Position numbers and translations under genes: made by a program
In this document: piece after piece, positions 45,682 to 55,759 of the stretch
Numbering within the stretch: the first letter of the stretch is position 1
Layout of the letters: every line of letters starts with the position of its first letter
Notes under the pieces: generated by a model
What the model was told of the DNA's origin: nothing
Seen by the model: only the letters and a program-made list of their open reading frames with translations
Databases searched by the model: none
From: Paramacrobiotus metropolitanus
Lineage: Eukaryota > Tardigrada > Eutardigrada > Parachela > Macrobiotidae
Length of the DNA stretch: 64,000 nucleotides
Reading direction: 5' to 3'
Assembly: GCF_019649055.1 (NCBI RefSeq)
Contig: NW_026570278.1
Span: forward strand, 248,001 to 312,000

Positions 45682-46195
45682 GGCTCACATAACAAATATT
45701 GTTGCGACTGCAGAGTTGAATGAGGAAATTAATTTGGAATACGTTAATGCTAACCGAAATTTTATCACAGAATATAATCCAAAAAAGTTTTCCTGCCTTT
45801 TGTGGCGCGTTATTTTCCCTAATAAATTCCACTGTCAGTTATATCGCAACGGAAAAATAACTATTAATGGTGGAAAAACGATTTCTGATTCGAAAAAATA
45901 CGCACGGTACTTTTGTCGAAAACTTGTCGCTATGGGATACAAGAGAGCACGTATAACGAAATATCAGGTTGTCAACATAATTGGTTCATGTCAGATTAAT
46001 CGACAAAATTTGGAGAGTATCGGTCATTCAACTGCAGACAAATATTATGAACCTGAAATATTTCCGGGAATGACAGTTAAGCTAGAAAAGGGCACATGCG
46101 TAATCTTTAATAGTGGAAAATGCAATATATTGGGTGTTAAAAAAGTTGAACACCTATCGGAAATTTATCAAGAGCTCCAGCATCTCTTTAAATAG
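45680..46195 (+). CDS. TATA-binding-protein-like protein
   Basis: 171 aa from ATG 45680. It reads as a full TBP saddle with two repeats. Repeat 1 has ITNIVATAEL, EYNPKKFSCLLWRV, NGKITINGGKT and a KKYARYFCRKLVAMGY helix. Repeat 2 has VVNIIGSCQI, YYEPEIFPGMTVKL, VIFNSGKCNILGVKK and a C-terminal helix. Every landmark of the TBP fold is in order and the length fits a bare core domain without an N-terminal extension. TBP recruits RNA polymerases to promoters; some giant viruses carry diverged TBPs. Here it could direct transcription of the element's late genes (inference). It is transcribed divergently from the ATPase gene and converges with the small gene ending at 46228. The frame is intact. Confidence 0.82.
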   Translation: MAHITNIVATAELNEEINLEYVNANRNFITEYNPKKFSCLLWRVIFPNKFHCQLYRNGKITINGGKTISDSKKYARYFCRKLVAMGYKRARITKYQVVNIIGSCQINRQNLESIGHSTADKYYEPEIFPGMTVKLEKGTCVIFNSGKCNILGVKKVEHLSEIYQELQHLFK

Positions 46196-46227
46196 AATGT
46201 GCTCGGATTCTCCTTTTTTCCGTTTCC

Positions 46228-46519
46228 TCAAGATTTTCCATGACAGGCAACTTGACATTCTCCATTGACCCCGCGTTGCTCTTCGGTACAGTCACAGTCA
46301 CCTGAAAGTCGAAATCTGAATTAAGGAGATTTTCTAATGCCTTCGAAATGTAAATCCTTAATTACCAATTTCTTCTTCTGTTTCATAGGAGCTGTCGGAA
46401 CGGTCCGAATCCGTTTCATATCCTAGAGCATTTCCAGTTGACAACGTGAAAAATATATAAATTGCCCAGATTCGCTTACCGGAGTCGTCGGGATCTCCCG
46501 GCAGTTCATGGTTAAGCAT
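46228..46519 (-). CDS. Small three-exon acidic protein
   Basis: Exons 46519-46480, 46422-46366 and 46301-46228 join exactly in phase (GTAAGC/GCTCTAG, GTAATT/TTTCAG), giving 56 aa. The sequence is acidic (YETDSDRSDSSYETEEEIG) with a Cys-bearing C-terminus (DCDCTEE...CQVACHG). Three perfect joins in so short a gene make coding status likely. Function unknown. It ends tail to tail with the TBP-like gene. Confidence 0.55.
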
Positions 46520-47206
46520 ATCACTTTACTCGGAAAAGTGCCCGTTCCTTGAGGCTGCTTGCTCGTCGTCTGTCTGGTTGGTAAACATTAAAGCTGCTAG
46601 TACCTTCTGTATAAATAAACAAACTAACGTGCAGCATTTTGTTGCGCTGGAATTTGTGGCGGTATATTTTAAAGCTGACCAACATGTTGCGGAATTTTAC
46701 TTGATGATTTGATATATAAACGCATTTACAAAATGCCAGTTATCTATTCAGAACATATGGATTATTCTGTCTTTATTTTTATATGCTTTATTGATCCGCT
46801 TCACACAGAATCATTGTGTTACTTTTTGCAACACCTAACGTAACGCCTGCTTAATTAACAGAATGGGCGAACGCGAGGTGTTGCAAAAATCTACACATTT
46901 GATATTGAAATATAAATAATAGCTGGATTTCTTCTACTCTATAGTTAGTTTTGTTCTCTTTAAATGTATGATGTCCCTTAGTTTAGGCAGTCCACTGCAT
47001 CATAGTGTTAATTTTTGTAGTATCATTCAGTTGCCTGTTTTGTACTAAAACACGCAAATGAAAGATGCTCCAAAAAAAACGCTTGGAATACGTGTTGCAT
47101 TTAAAGAAATCGTGTTTTAAAGTTTGAATTTGAGACAGTAACACTGTCAGCCAAGTTAGCGTGCGTCAAACATTTTTGGAAAATAATACATTTTATTTTT
47201 TATTAG
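46520..47206. other. Polinton right arm, no recognised gene
   Basis: AT-rich. A TATA-like GATATATAA lies near 46710, before a 36-codon frame. It probably contains the promoter and first exon of the gene that starts being visible at 47207. Confidence 0.4.
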
Positions 47207-48376
47207 ATGCCCCGCCGAATCTCGTTCTACAAAGCTACCCAAATATTTCCAAGACTGGGCCAGCATTGACTACATCCGCCACAAAGATTATCGGAATAAA
47301 ACAGCAAAATACATCACCAAGCACGTGAGCAGTCAACCTGAGAAGTGGCGTACTGAAACAGTAAGTTATATCTGTATTGTATATCACATACAACGGCCCA
47401 TATGATTATGTTGCAGGGGAAGCTAGTACGCCGATTCCGGAAAAGCTCATATGATCTTGCTTATTTGCATCACCAACAGAAAAAGCTGTTCACGGCACTC
47501 GTTGTATTGTTGAAGAAGCTGCTAGACGCTGCCCAAGCAATGGAACAATTTCACGTTCAGAGGGTCGAACAGCATTTACAATTATGTCCTCCAGAAAGTA
47601 TGCCTGCATTTGGCGAGGGACACTGGATTGATGAAATTAAAGATTATGCAAAAGCCGATTACCAACCAATACATAAGATCATCGCTGACAACAAACAGAA
47701 AAAAGATGAAACCAAGCTCCTGGAAAAGGATATGCGCACTAACATTGGCACGGCCAGTAAGGTTCTTCCAGTGGCAAATTTGTTAAAGACAGAAATCAAA
47801 GCCAGATCCAAAGTCTATTTGGCTTTATGGGGAGAGTTATCGAACTTATCCAATGCTGTAATCAATTATGGTGACGGTAGAGCCGAGCATATCACTAAAC
47901 TGACAGGCGCCTGTGCTGACTTGAAATCCAAGTTGAACAAGACCAGATTTTCGATTGGTAGGTTACGGTTTGTATTTACTCTGCTCGAAAATAAAAGTCT
48001 TTCTGCGTTTTACTGTAGGATGTGAATCCTTTGTTCCCATAGCAAGTGAAATTAACCGTGTCAGCAAGCTCGTTGCTAACCGATATCTGACTCAATGCTC
48101 CAATGAAAAGGATATTTCCAATGCAATGGATAACCTGGAATCCTATATTGATAAGGCTAAAGAAGCACTCCATGGTAATCAATTTGCTGAGTTCCACAAT
48201 ACATACAATGACGGTAATAAACCCTTATCATTACTTTTTCAGGTGACCATCCGGAAATTCACAGTGACGATCGTGCAGATTCCATTGGCAAAAGTGATTC
48301 GGAAATGAGCCAATCCGATGACGAGCGTTCCGTAGAAGAATCGGATTCGGAGATGTCTTGCTCGCAAGACGAATAA
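47207..48376 (+). CDS. Multi-exon orphan protein at the right end of the Polinton
   Basis: Visible exons 47207-47360, 47417-47957, 48019-48174 and 48243-48376 all join in phase with canonical sites (GTAAGT/TTGCAG, GTAGGT/CTGTAG, GTAATC/TTTCAG). The first coding exon with the Met is not identified. The product is Lys/Leu-rich, helical and probably coiled-coil (AALVVLLKKLLDAAQAMEQF, KLLEKDMRTN, AHITKLTGACADLKSKLNK types). It ends with an acidic Ser/Asp/Glu tail (SDSEMSQSDDERSVEESDSEMS) full of casein-kinase-like sites. No family recognised. It lies next to the right TIR. Confidence 0.6.
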
Positions 48377-48608
48377 ATGATTCAGCTTAATATTTTTTCC
48401 AAAATTACTTAAACTGTGTTTTTGTGACCTTTTATTGCTATGCTAACCGCTTTTAATACAGTACAGTCACGCATAAGTTTTCTTGCTTCTATGTTAATAT
48501 TTTATTATCTGATTTGTGCAACTGAATATACAACTCAGTGGTAATAAGATTTGGTACTTGTAATTATATATAGAAATTACAATTTGGTGACGTAATAAAT
48601 AACATCGT

Positions 48609-48651
48609 ACGTGACAAATCGCAGAGCGCGCCGCGGGACGCCAATGCTGCT
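48609..48651 (-). repeat. Right 43-bp TIR of Polinton
   Basis: Exact reverse complement of 25820-25862; the element ends ...CAATGCTGCT. Confidence 0.92.
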
Positions 48652-48692
48652 GCAATAGTCCAACTGACGAGTCCAACTGACTGATGCAATAG
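48652..48692. repeat. Scrambled filler at the Polinton right junction
   Basis: 41 bp made of short direct and inverted copies of target sequence: GCAATAGTCCAACTGACGAGT appears and is repeated, in part as the reverse complement of TGGACTATTGC in the target. Confidence 0.8.
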
Positions 48693-48880
48693 TCCAACTG
48701 ACGAGTCTGTTGGACTATTGCATTTCGGATTGCAGCGATCTGGACGTCCAGCGAGACGACTTTCAGCTGCTCCCAAAGTTGCGCCTGCTGATTTTCTCTA
48801 ACACCACAATCCACAGTCTGCATATCGGCGCTTTCAGTTATCTGTCAGAGTTGCGTTTGCTCAGTTTGGAACACGGTATC
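48693..48880 (+). repeat. 188-bp perfect duplication of LRR gene B target
   Basis: Identical to 25632-25819 (TCCAACTGACG...CACGGTATC). On the left the copy abuts the left TIR; on the right it leads directly into the rest of the interrupted exon. Confidence 0.9.
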
Positions 48881-49195
48881 TATTACACCGGAACCAAACC
48901 CACACGGGATTTTGGACCACGAATTCGCGAATATTTATGGCGATTGCATTGCGGCTGCGACTTCGCCTGGTTCCGCCAGTGGTGGTCTAATAACTCATTG
49001 CTGCTGCACGAGGATTTCAACCAGGCGGGCGAGGTGTACGCTTTCCGGAAGTACGCAAGGAGCTATCCACTGTCTCGAGAAGATGTTTTCTTGCCCGTCG
49101 ACTGTGCGAAACCGATTCCGCGGGGTGCAAATGGCATAAATATCAATTTAACCACATTCTCCCAACACGCAAATTCGTGTGCCGCCGCCCCGTAG
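48881..49195 (+). pseudogene. LRR protein gene B, 3' part
   Basis: Continues the exon interrupted at 25819: LWRLHCGCDFAWFRQWW, then a LPVDC motif and the end SCAAAP with TAG at 49193-49195. It lacks its own start and depends on the disrupted 5' half. Compared with gene A there is no transmembrane exon immediately downstream. Confidence 0.75.
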
Positions 49196-49520
49196 CGAGC
49201 GCAGTTATCCGCAGATTTTTGCTAATATCAGAGGCGATTAGGCCTACCGCTGCTACTCGTAACATTTATTGTGCAAGACGTTATTGTACGAGTTTATTCG
49301 AAGCATTAACGCGAAAGTTCCATAATATGGAAACGTTGATCCTTTCAAAACTTAGGGAACATGCTGGATTCTCGTTAATTTCGTGTGGAGAAGCCATAGT
49401 ACCAATATTTTTACTTGTGTTTATCAAAATGAGTGGACTGTGTTTAACAAAATGATAATTCCTACCCGTAATGACACTTGTGTGAGTCACTATCATAAGT
49501 GAATGGGAACATACCCTTAC

Positions 49521-52500
49521 CAGTAAAGCTGAAATCAGCGCATATTCACCAAAATATGAGACTTATATCGCTTGGATAAAATGTGTACTATTTTAATAAA
49601 TTTTTTATTTTCCGGTAGGTATTACTAGTTTTGTGTAATAATCATCCAAACCAAAGATTGGAAAGCGTTCCGTGACGTCTACGCGCGCACATCAAGATGC
49701 CGCCCATGATGCCGCATCGGAGATAAGTACCGATCTTCATTCGGATCTTGAGCGCTGGCCTGCCGGTGCGGCAGCTATGTAAGCGATAAAAAGAAGTTGT
49801 CATTCGCTCTAATTTTCTGTTTGCATAGAGTGCCGACAAATTACTATTATTTTTATACGTTTTAAAGTATAGTAATCTTTGAATTGCAGTTTTTCTGGTT
49901 CTACGAATCAAAAACAAAAATTATGCCGTTCAGTGCTCAGAAGATACAGCTGACTTCACTTCAGCTCGCACTGAATCCGCATATATGATCTGCCGACTGA
50001 TAACCATGCGATGCAGCATACCGCGATCAGCATTAGTGACGTGTACTGGCGTCTCTTAGTACACATCTTTACTACTTCTCTCCAAGGCTTAGGCTTAGAC
50101 CTTACTACAACGACTACTTGAGTCATGACCCCGAGTTCGAGTCGATACTTCTGAGAAATGTCCAGCAGAGAACTTTGACCGCGACTTGCCATTTCGACGT
50201 GACCGCGTGTCAATGACGTAGCTTTACCTATTGTTCTAGTGTACGAGCTGACCCTTTTCCTTGATTAGTTAATACTGTGTTGATGCTGTCTTTGATTAGT
50301 CCACGTGTCAGTGATCGTAGAGTATTGGCTAGTTTCTAAATCCCTATTGTTCTGAGAACCGTACCTGCGCGTACAAAGAGTCGCACCTGCGCGTGCCCAG
50401 ACTATATAAGGCGCTCGTCGCCCACACAAATGTTAAGAGTTTCTTTCAACAAGAAGTAGTGCTTTGTTCACGACCTGATCAACTTCAGACTTCTTGCCCT
50501 GGGATCTCTTTCCAAGTGAGGACCTTGCTAACTGACCTCTTAGTGACCTTTCACTTATGTCAGGGGTTTTCCCTCTACTTCGTCGACGTGCATTATCATT
50601 TTCGGATAGTCTCGTGGCGTAATAGGTTACCCACTAGCTCCCACTTGCATCCCGTGACCTTTGGTCTCTTCTTGTTCTTCGATCTTCATGCCTCGTAGTA
50701 CCGAGTTGATGGATAGTTTCCCATACGCTTCGGCTACCATCTAGCGTGAGGTCAGGTAACGTATACTCTTCTTCTTCTTGCATATTTCTCGTGTTTACAG
50801 CAGGGATTCCTGAGTTCCAGCAGTTCCTGACTTGTTCCTGATCTTCGACTTCTACTTCTACCATCCTACTACTTCTTCCCAACAGTTTGAGATAAGAGTC
50901 GCTCTATCCGATTGTGTCGTGGTCGGACAAGTGGAGATAGTACCCCACTAAACTGGATAGGTCTTTCTTACACGACGTTAGAGAAGATTCGTATCTCAGG
51001 TGCGCGATGGGCGGCAATCTTTGATGTGCGCGCATAGACGTCACGGAACGCTTTCCCGTACTTGGTTTGGATGATTAGTACACAAAATTAGTAATACCTA
51101 CCGGAAAATAAAAAATTTATTAAAATACTACACATTTTATTCTACAAAGTGATATAAGGATATAAGGCCCATATTTGGCCAATGTCAAAACGCCGGCAGA
51201 ATTTTCTGCCGACCGAATTTCTGTGTGGTCAAAATGCCGACCGAATTTCCTGCCGGCAGAATTTTTGTTGGGTCAAAACGCCGGCAGAATTTTTTCAACA
51301 TTTTCGACTTTAAATTAGTTATAATACAAATACTAAAATATATTACCTGCCTCGAGGTAAACTTGCCACGCGGTGTATAACAAAGATCTGGGCACTCTAC
51401 ATAACAGTTACATAAGGATCTTTATCGGCACGCTTTTAGTGCTGCTGCATGGACAGCGTGCATAGAAACTCCCGAGAGACCGGGAGAGAAAGCAAAAGCC
51501 GCGCAAAAGAGACAAACAAGGCGTTCAACAATGCCACAGCGGCAATAACACCGAAGTGCTATCTAGTCTGATCCCTTTTGAAACGTACCTGAGATAAGTC
51601 AGAACTTCTGAGTGTAGACTGGCACAGCTGACTCTCGTAAAGGCGTCATTCAAATTTTACGTAACGCGATTTTGCGATTTTTGACCACCCCCCACCCCTT
51701 GTAACACCACATAACAAAATTTTCTACCCCCCAGCTGCATACGTAATGAAGAGGCCGACCACCCCCCTCTATAAAATACAATTAAAATATCTGTATACTA
51801 ATTTTTTTAGTTTTTTTATGGGGTGTCGGCCCGCACGTAACAAAAATTTCTGGACCCCCTTCCCCATGTAACAAAGTGTAACACTTTTGATAGACCACCC
51901 CCCCCCCACCCATGGCCGTTACGTAATATTTGAATTTAATTACTAAATAATTCATCGATCAATTAATTTTAATTTAAATTCCGCATTATTCGTCGCGCAG
52001 CACAGCAACCGCTGCGATCGGATTCGAAGCGCTGATAGCATTATAATCAAAACGTTTTTTGGGACGGATACGCATAGCAGTTAGTGACGCGATGGGTCAT
52101 ATGTTATGTTAATATGCGTTTGGATAACTGGTATCTTCCGGCTTAATGGCATGATTGGCATCCATATCCGACATGGAGGAAGATTACTAGACGCACGATG
52201 CCAGCGGCAACGAAACTGAAAATCTACCGATAAAGATACTTGTGTAATTGTATATGTGTAGAGTCCCAGCCTTTGTTATACACCGCGTGGCAAGTATGCC
52301 TCGATGCAGGTAATATTTTTTAGTATTTTTACTTACAGTTGAAAATTTTGAAAAAATTCTGCCGGCGTTTTGACCACCGGAAATTCGGCCGGCGTTTTAA
52401 CCCAACAAAAATTCTGCCGGCAGGAAATTCGGCCGGCATTTTGACCACACAGAAATTCGGTCGGCAGAAAATTCTGCCGGCGTTTTGACATTGGCCCTCA

Positions 52501-52536
52501 TATTTTGGTGAGTATGCGCTGATTTCAACTTTACTG
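49521..52536. mobile_element. Long-TIR DNA element with a nested second element
   Basis: The left terminus (49521-49735: CAGTAAAGCTGAAATCAGCGC...ATTTTCCGGTAGGTATTACTA...GCGTTCCGTGACGTCTACGCGCGC) matches the reverse complement of the right terminus. The right terminus is in two pieces, 52497-52536 and about 51000-51176, because another element is inserted in it. The roughly 1.27-kb core (49735-51000) has TATA-like ACTATATAAGG near 50402 but no recognised transposase. Confidence 0.75.
51177..52496. mobile_element. Nested DNA element with about 150-bp subrepeat-built TIRs
   Basis: GGCCAATGTCAAAACGCCGGCAG... at 51177-51325 is repeated inverted at 52350-52496. Within the TIR the modules GCCGGCAGAATTTT and AAAACGCCGG recur. 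A 9-bp target duplication is visible, CCCATATTT (51168-51176) and CTCATATTT (52497-52505), with one mismatch. No transposase; 1.3 kb. The 9-bp duplication resembles MULE-type insertion. Confidence 0.8.
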
Positions 52537-53465
52537 ATTAGGTGGGCAAGCTTCAGTTATTTCTCTCCTGATTTGTTTTGCCCACAGCATTTTGTTCTGG
52601 CGGGTTCAAGAAAGTGTGTTTTTTTTTGAAAATTTCAAAATCGGCTTCCCGTTTAAGTTATTTGCGGTGTAGAAAACCGACAAGGACACATTTAAGCCAC
52701 ACCATGCGAGCCGCTGCACTACAACGAAAGGCCTGCAGACCTACAGTCACCGCCACTCTTTATACGCAGCAGTTCAAGCCTCAGCATGTGTACTGTGGTG
52801 AATGCGATGATTGTACAGTGTACTGCACTACATACATACGTCCAAAGGCCCGTTGCAGGGAGTTTGTGCCAGAGTGGCAGTTATAATAATTATAAACATT
52901 CACAATAACTATGTTATAGGTACTCGTACATCTGCTGCTTTATACGTGGCCGCAGTGCGTGAGTCTTTTAACTCGGATACATACCGAAAACTGTTCCTAG
53001 CTGTTTCGGCGGTAAATTCACGCGGCACCGTGTAGGCGTGGTGCAAATAGACAGCAACAAATGTTCTTAGTGAGAGTTTCTAATAGTGCACTGTTTTCCA
53101 CTGTAGCCACTCACTCAAAACGGCAGAAAAAAACGAGCTTGCTCGAGAATTGTGCAAGAATTACGAAGAGTGTCACTGTAATACTACGACTTTCGTTGAA
53201 TGTTGAGAAAATATTTTCTGGAAACCAAACATCCACTTAATATGTAATTAATGCCTTATTAAGTTATTACTGCCTTGGTCCTTGCCAGGGTATCGTGCAC
53301 ATGGCGAATCAAAATAAACGGGAAGAGTGAAATAATAATAAGATGAAGCCACTGTTAATAATGATGATGTCGATGATAAAGCGGGCCTTAAGGGTTTCAA
53401 GGAAAAGCATAAGCACTGCGACAGGAAATCTTCTTCAATTAAATAGCAGAATTAGTTCATGTCGG
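52537..53465. other. Intergenic, no gene recognised
   Basis: Short open frames only (for example 52578-52886, with a few Cys), without splice or domain support. Confidence 0.4.
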
Positions 53466-54014
53466 TTAGCCTTTGTTTATCGTCACAGGGCGAGGGGGCA
53501 CCTGAAATCCAGGAGGGCGCGGTCGGCCGTTAGATGGAGCGTTCACGATCGGGATCACCGAGGCAGGAGCAGGGGCGGGGGCATGCCCGGGGACACGAGG
53601 AGAAACGGCATAACCGGAATGTTTTGGAGTCTTTGTGTCGGCTACCGGTATCATGTTAAATTTGTTAACAGGGCCGTTGTTGTCTGCCGCTGCGCTCTGG
53701 GGCGCTCGTTTGCACGTTCCTTTCACCTTCTTATCTTTTGGATCGAGACCCACACATTTGCACGTCCACCACTGCAGTCGGCTGCGCAGTTAGTGTCACA
53801 GTCGTTGTTATCAGAACACGCTTTGCGGTCGACGCATGGTAACTGTCCAGACGAAGAAACTGCACAAAAAGAACTGAATTATTTATCATCACAAATTATA
53901 TTGCTATAAATATTAAGCAAAATCTCTAGTTCCCTTACCGTCGTCTGCCTCGGTGGAAACAGCAAAAGCAACGACACATGCCGCAAAACAATAAACAATA
54001 GCAGAAATCCGCAT
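53466..54014 (-). CDS. Small Cys-rich secreted protein with Pro-rich tail, frame-broken
   Basis: Exon 1 (54014-53939) encodes a clear signal peptide (MRISAIVYCFAACVVAFAVS). Exon 2 starts at 53859 (GTAAGG donor, GTGCAG acceptor) and is in phase. It carries a Cys pattern CX5CX5CX3CX3C (CVDRKAC...DCDTNCAADC) and, after a 1-nt frame shift near 53775, continues CKCVGLDP...KGTC and a Pro/Ala/Val-rich tail to 53466. A TATA box (TATATAA, about 54075) precedes the start. The Cys pattern resembles small extracellular toxin- or inhibitor-like modules, but no family assignment is safe. Confidence 0.55.
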
Positions 54015-54839
54015 TTTTTAACGAGTACTGTTAATGATAGTGGTGCAGTATAAACCTTGACTACGGGTGCCTGCCTTATATACCGATTGTCACATGCATG
54101 CATCGGCATTCGGCAGCTCCAGCGCATTCTTTTTTCATGGAAGTCTACATACAACCTGTCGAATGCCAGGGTCCGTTCAAGTGGTGTCTGGGAATTACTT
54201 CCTTCGGATGAACGTTTCTAGCAAACTCTCCAGTACAAACAGTTAAATTTTACAGCTCTCTAAAAACTGCCTGCCCAAGTTATCTGAAAGCATCTGCATG
54301 CTCCACACGGAAAAAAATATTTTCCAGGTAAAAATTATGCCACCAATACACTCGAAGTTTAGTAAGGCTGTCTGAGGGAAATTCAATGAATTATTTTTCC
54401 TTCGGCATAATTCCAGGAGACAGTCCTCTTCAGTTGCGCTTTGACGTTCATCGGGCTCACAGAAAAACTCCGGCGGCGAAAGGCAGTTTATACTTTATAC
54501 GGAACGGTAACATATAATGTTGCCGTTAGAAGTAGAACACACTTATCACGACAGCAGTCCACACTCCAGACTCATGTTAAACAACTGCGTTTGATTTAAT
54601 TAGGGTCATACGAATTTGCATGGCTGAAAATATCTTCGTTTACATAATTGTTCCGATTGTCGCTTGTTTTGCCGATTACTGCTTCGGGACAGTAAGTGAA
54701 TGAGGCACGCTTGATAGCCATAATCAACGATTCGGTAAGACAGTTATCTGCGCTTGCAACTGCGCTGTATCTTTTGACTTTCTGACACCCTAACCCAACA
54801 AGCAGGCGCCATGAGCCAGGAGCCACTCTACCGCCCATG
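54015..54839. other. Intergenic, promoter side of Cys-rich gene
   Basis: Holds the minus-strand TATA box near 54075. Nothing else recognised. Confidence 0.45.
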
Positions 54840-55010
54840 AGAGACCCACTGCCGCTGCTCCGTCGTAACTACCGGGATATCAACGCAACCAGGTGGCAGT
54901 GCTGCCACTACCGGACGTCCGGGAAGCAATCCCCAACCGAACACCACATCTTCATCCGGGGCAAGCACCACGTGGAGCAGCCACGAAGCAAGAAACGATG
55001 ACTGTTGCTG
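54840..55010 (+). pseudogene. Remnant of the Trp/Thr-rich protein gene, 3' end
   Basis: Aligns with 21540-21670: the stretch encoding GTTGRPGSSAQPTTTS in the intact gene is GATTGRPGS-like here, with GGACGTCCGGGAAGCA conserved, but the stop is lost and upstream repeats are missing. The following 3' flank (TGTAATGAT, GGTTAATAA) also aligns. Confidence 0.7.
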
Positions 55011-55759
55011 TAATGATCCTTTCTGAGCGCAGTACTTATTAGAAAATTCGTAGATGGCCTCTGAAGCCATGCTTTTTTGTTACACTTCATTTTATTTGCT
55101 TTTGGTTAATAAAGATAATAAGCTGTTAATGGTTTGATTTTCAAATTGGTTGTGTTCGTGGGAATTTCGACGAAGCCGTAAATGTTTAAATTCAGTGTGA
55201 TAGATTCTGAATACGTTTAACGGAATCGATATGTATGTACGCGTAGACCATCGATTTATCTTGTCCTGTCTAATTCTTGCTGATCTGCAGTTGGATGTTC
55301 ATAAAAATTTATTATGATTATGTGTACATAATAATTTTTTGCTGCTGTTGATTTATTTACCGACTCGGTAAATCTGCCGTCGCCATCACTAGGTAGAAGG
55401 TAGGTACTGTATCTGTGCACACTGAATTGTACACACTTCCATTTTTACCGGCATAAGACGCCTACAACATGCTCCGATCGGCACCGCGTAAATGGTGCGT
55501 ATACACACGTGAGCAGTGGCATTACTTAGACGCCGGTTAGATACGGATCAAATATGCTGCGAGGCGCAGTAAAAAATGACAGTGCATGTTGACCCAACGT
55601 CCCAAAATAATCACCAAGACAAACTGAGAGAAGCAAATCTTCCACAAGTCAATAGCGCCGCCAGAATTGCAAATCGATACCGCAAAAAACCACATCAGTC
55701 TTACACAGCGGCAATTTATTACATGCAAGTTACTGTTGTCGGAATAAATTTAAATTCTA
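55011..55759. other. Intergenic part of segmental duplication, upstream of Kv gene
   Basis: Matches 21670-23090 in patches. Presumably contains the Kv promoter; no clear TATA box. Confidence 0.5.

Larger units (their letters stand above)
25820..48651. mobile_element. Maverick/Polinton (adintovirus-like) element, 22.8 kb
   Basis: The ends are a perfect 43-bp inverted repeat, 25820-25862 (AGCAGCATTGGCGTCCCGCG...) and 48609-48651. Polinton ends characteristically start with AG. The interior encodes the diagnostic set: family B DNA polymerase, rve-type integrase, FtsK/HerA-type ATPase, adenain-like protease, double-jelly-roll and penton-like capsid proteins. This set defines Mavericks/Polintons and the overlapping adintovirus concept. 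Accessory genes are IAP-like, TBP-like and several spliced orphans. The morphogenesis block (39.4-45.7 kb) is tightly packed on the minus strand. Frame lesions in polymerase, IAP-like gene and the 38-kb ORF indicate decay since insertion. Confidence 0.93.

Noticed and set aside
48652-48692. Extension of the Polinton TIR
   Set aside because: The bases are copies of the host target, not of the left end of the element.
52578-52886. 102-aa frame with several Cys
   Set aside because: No signal peptide, no splice context, no paralog.
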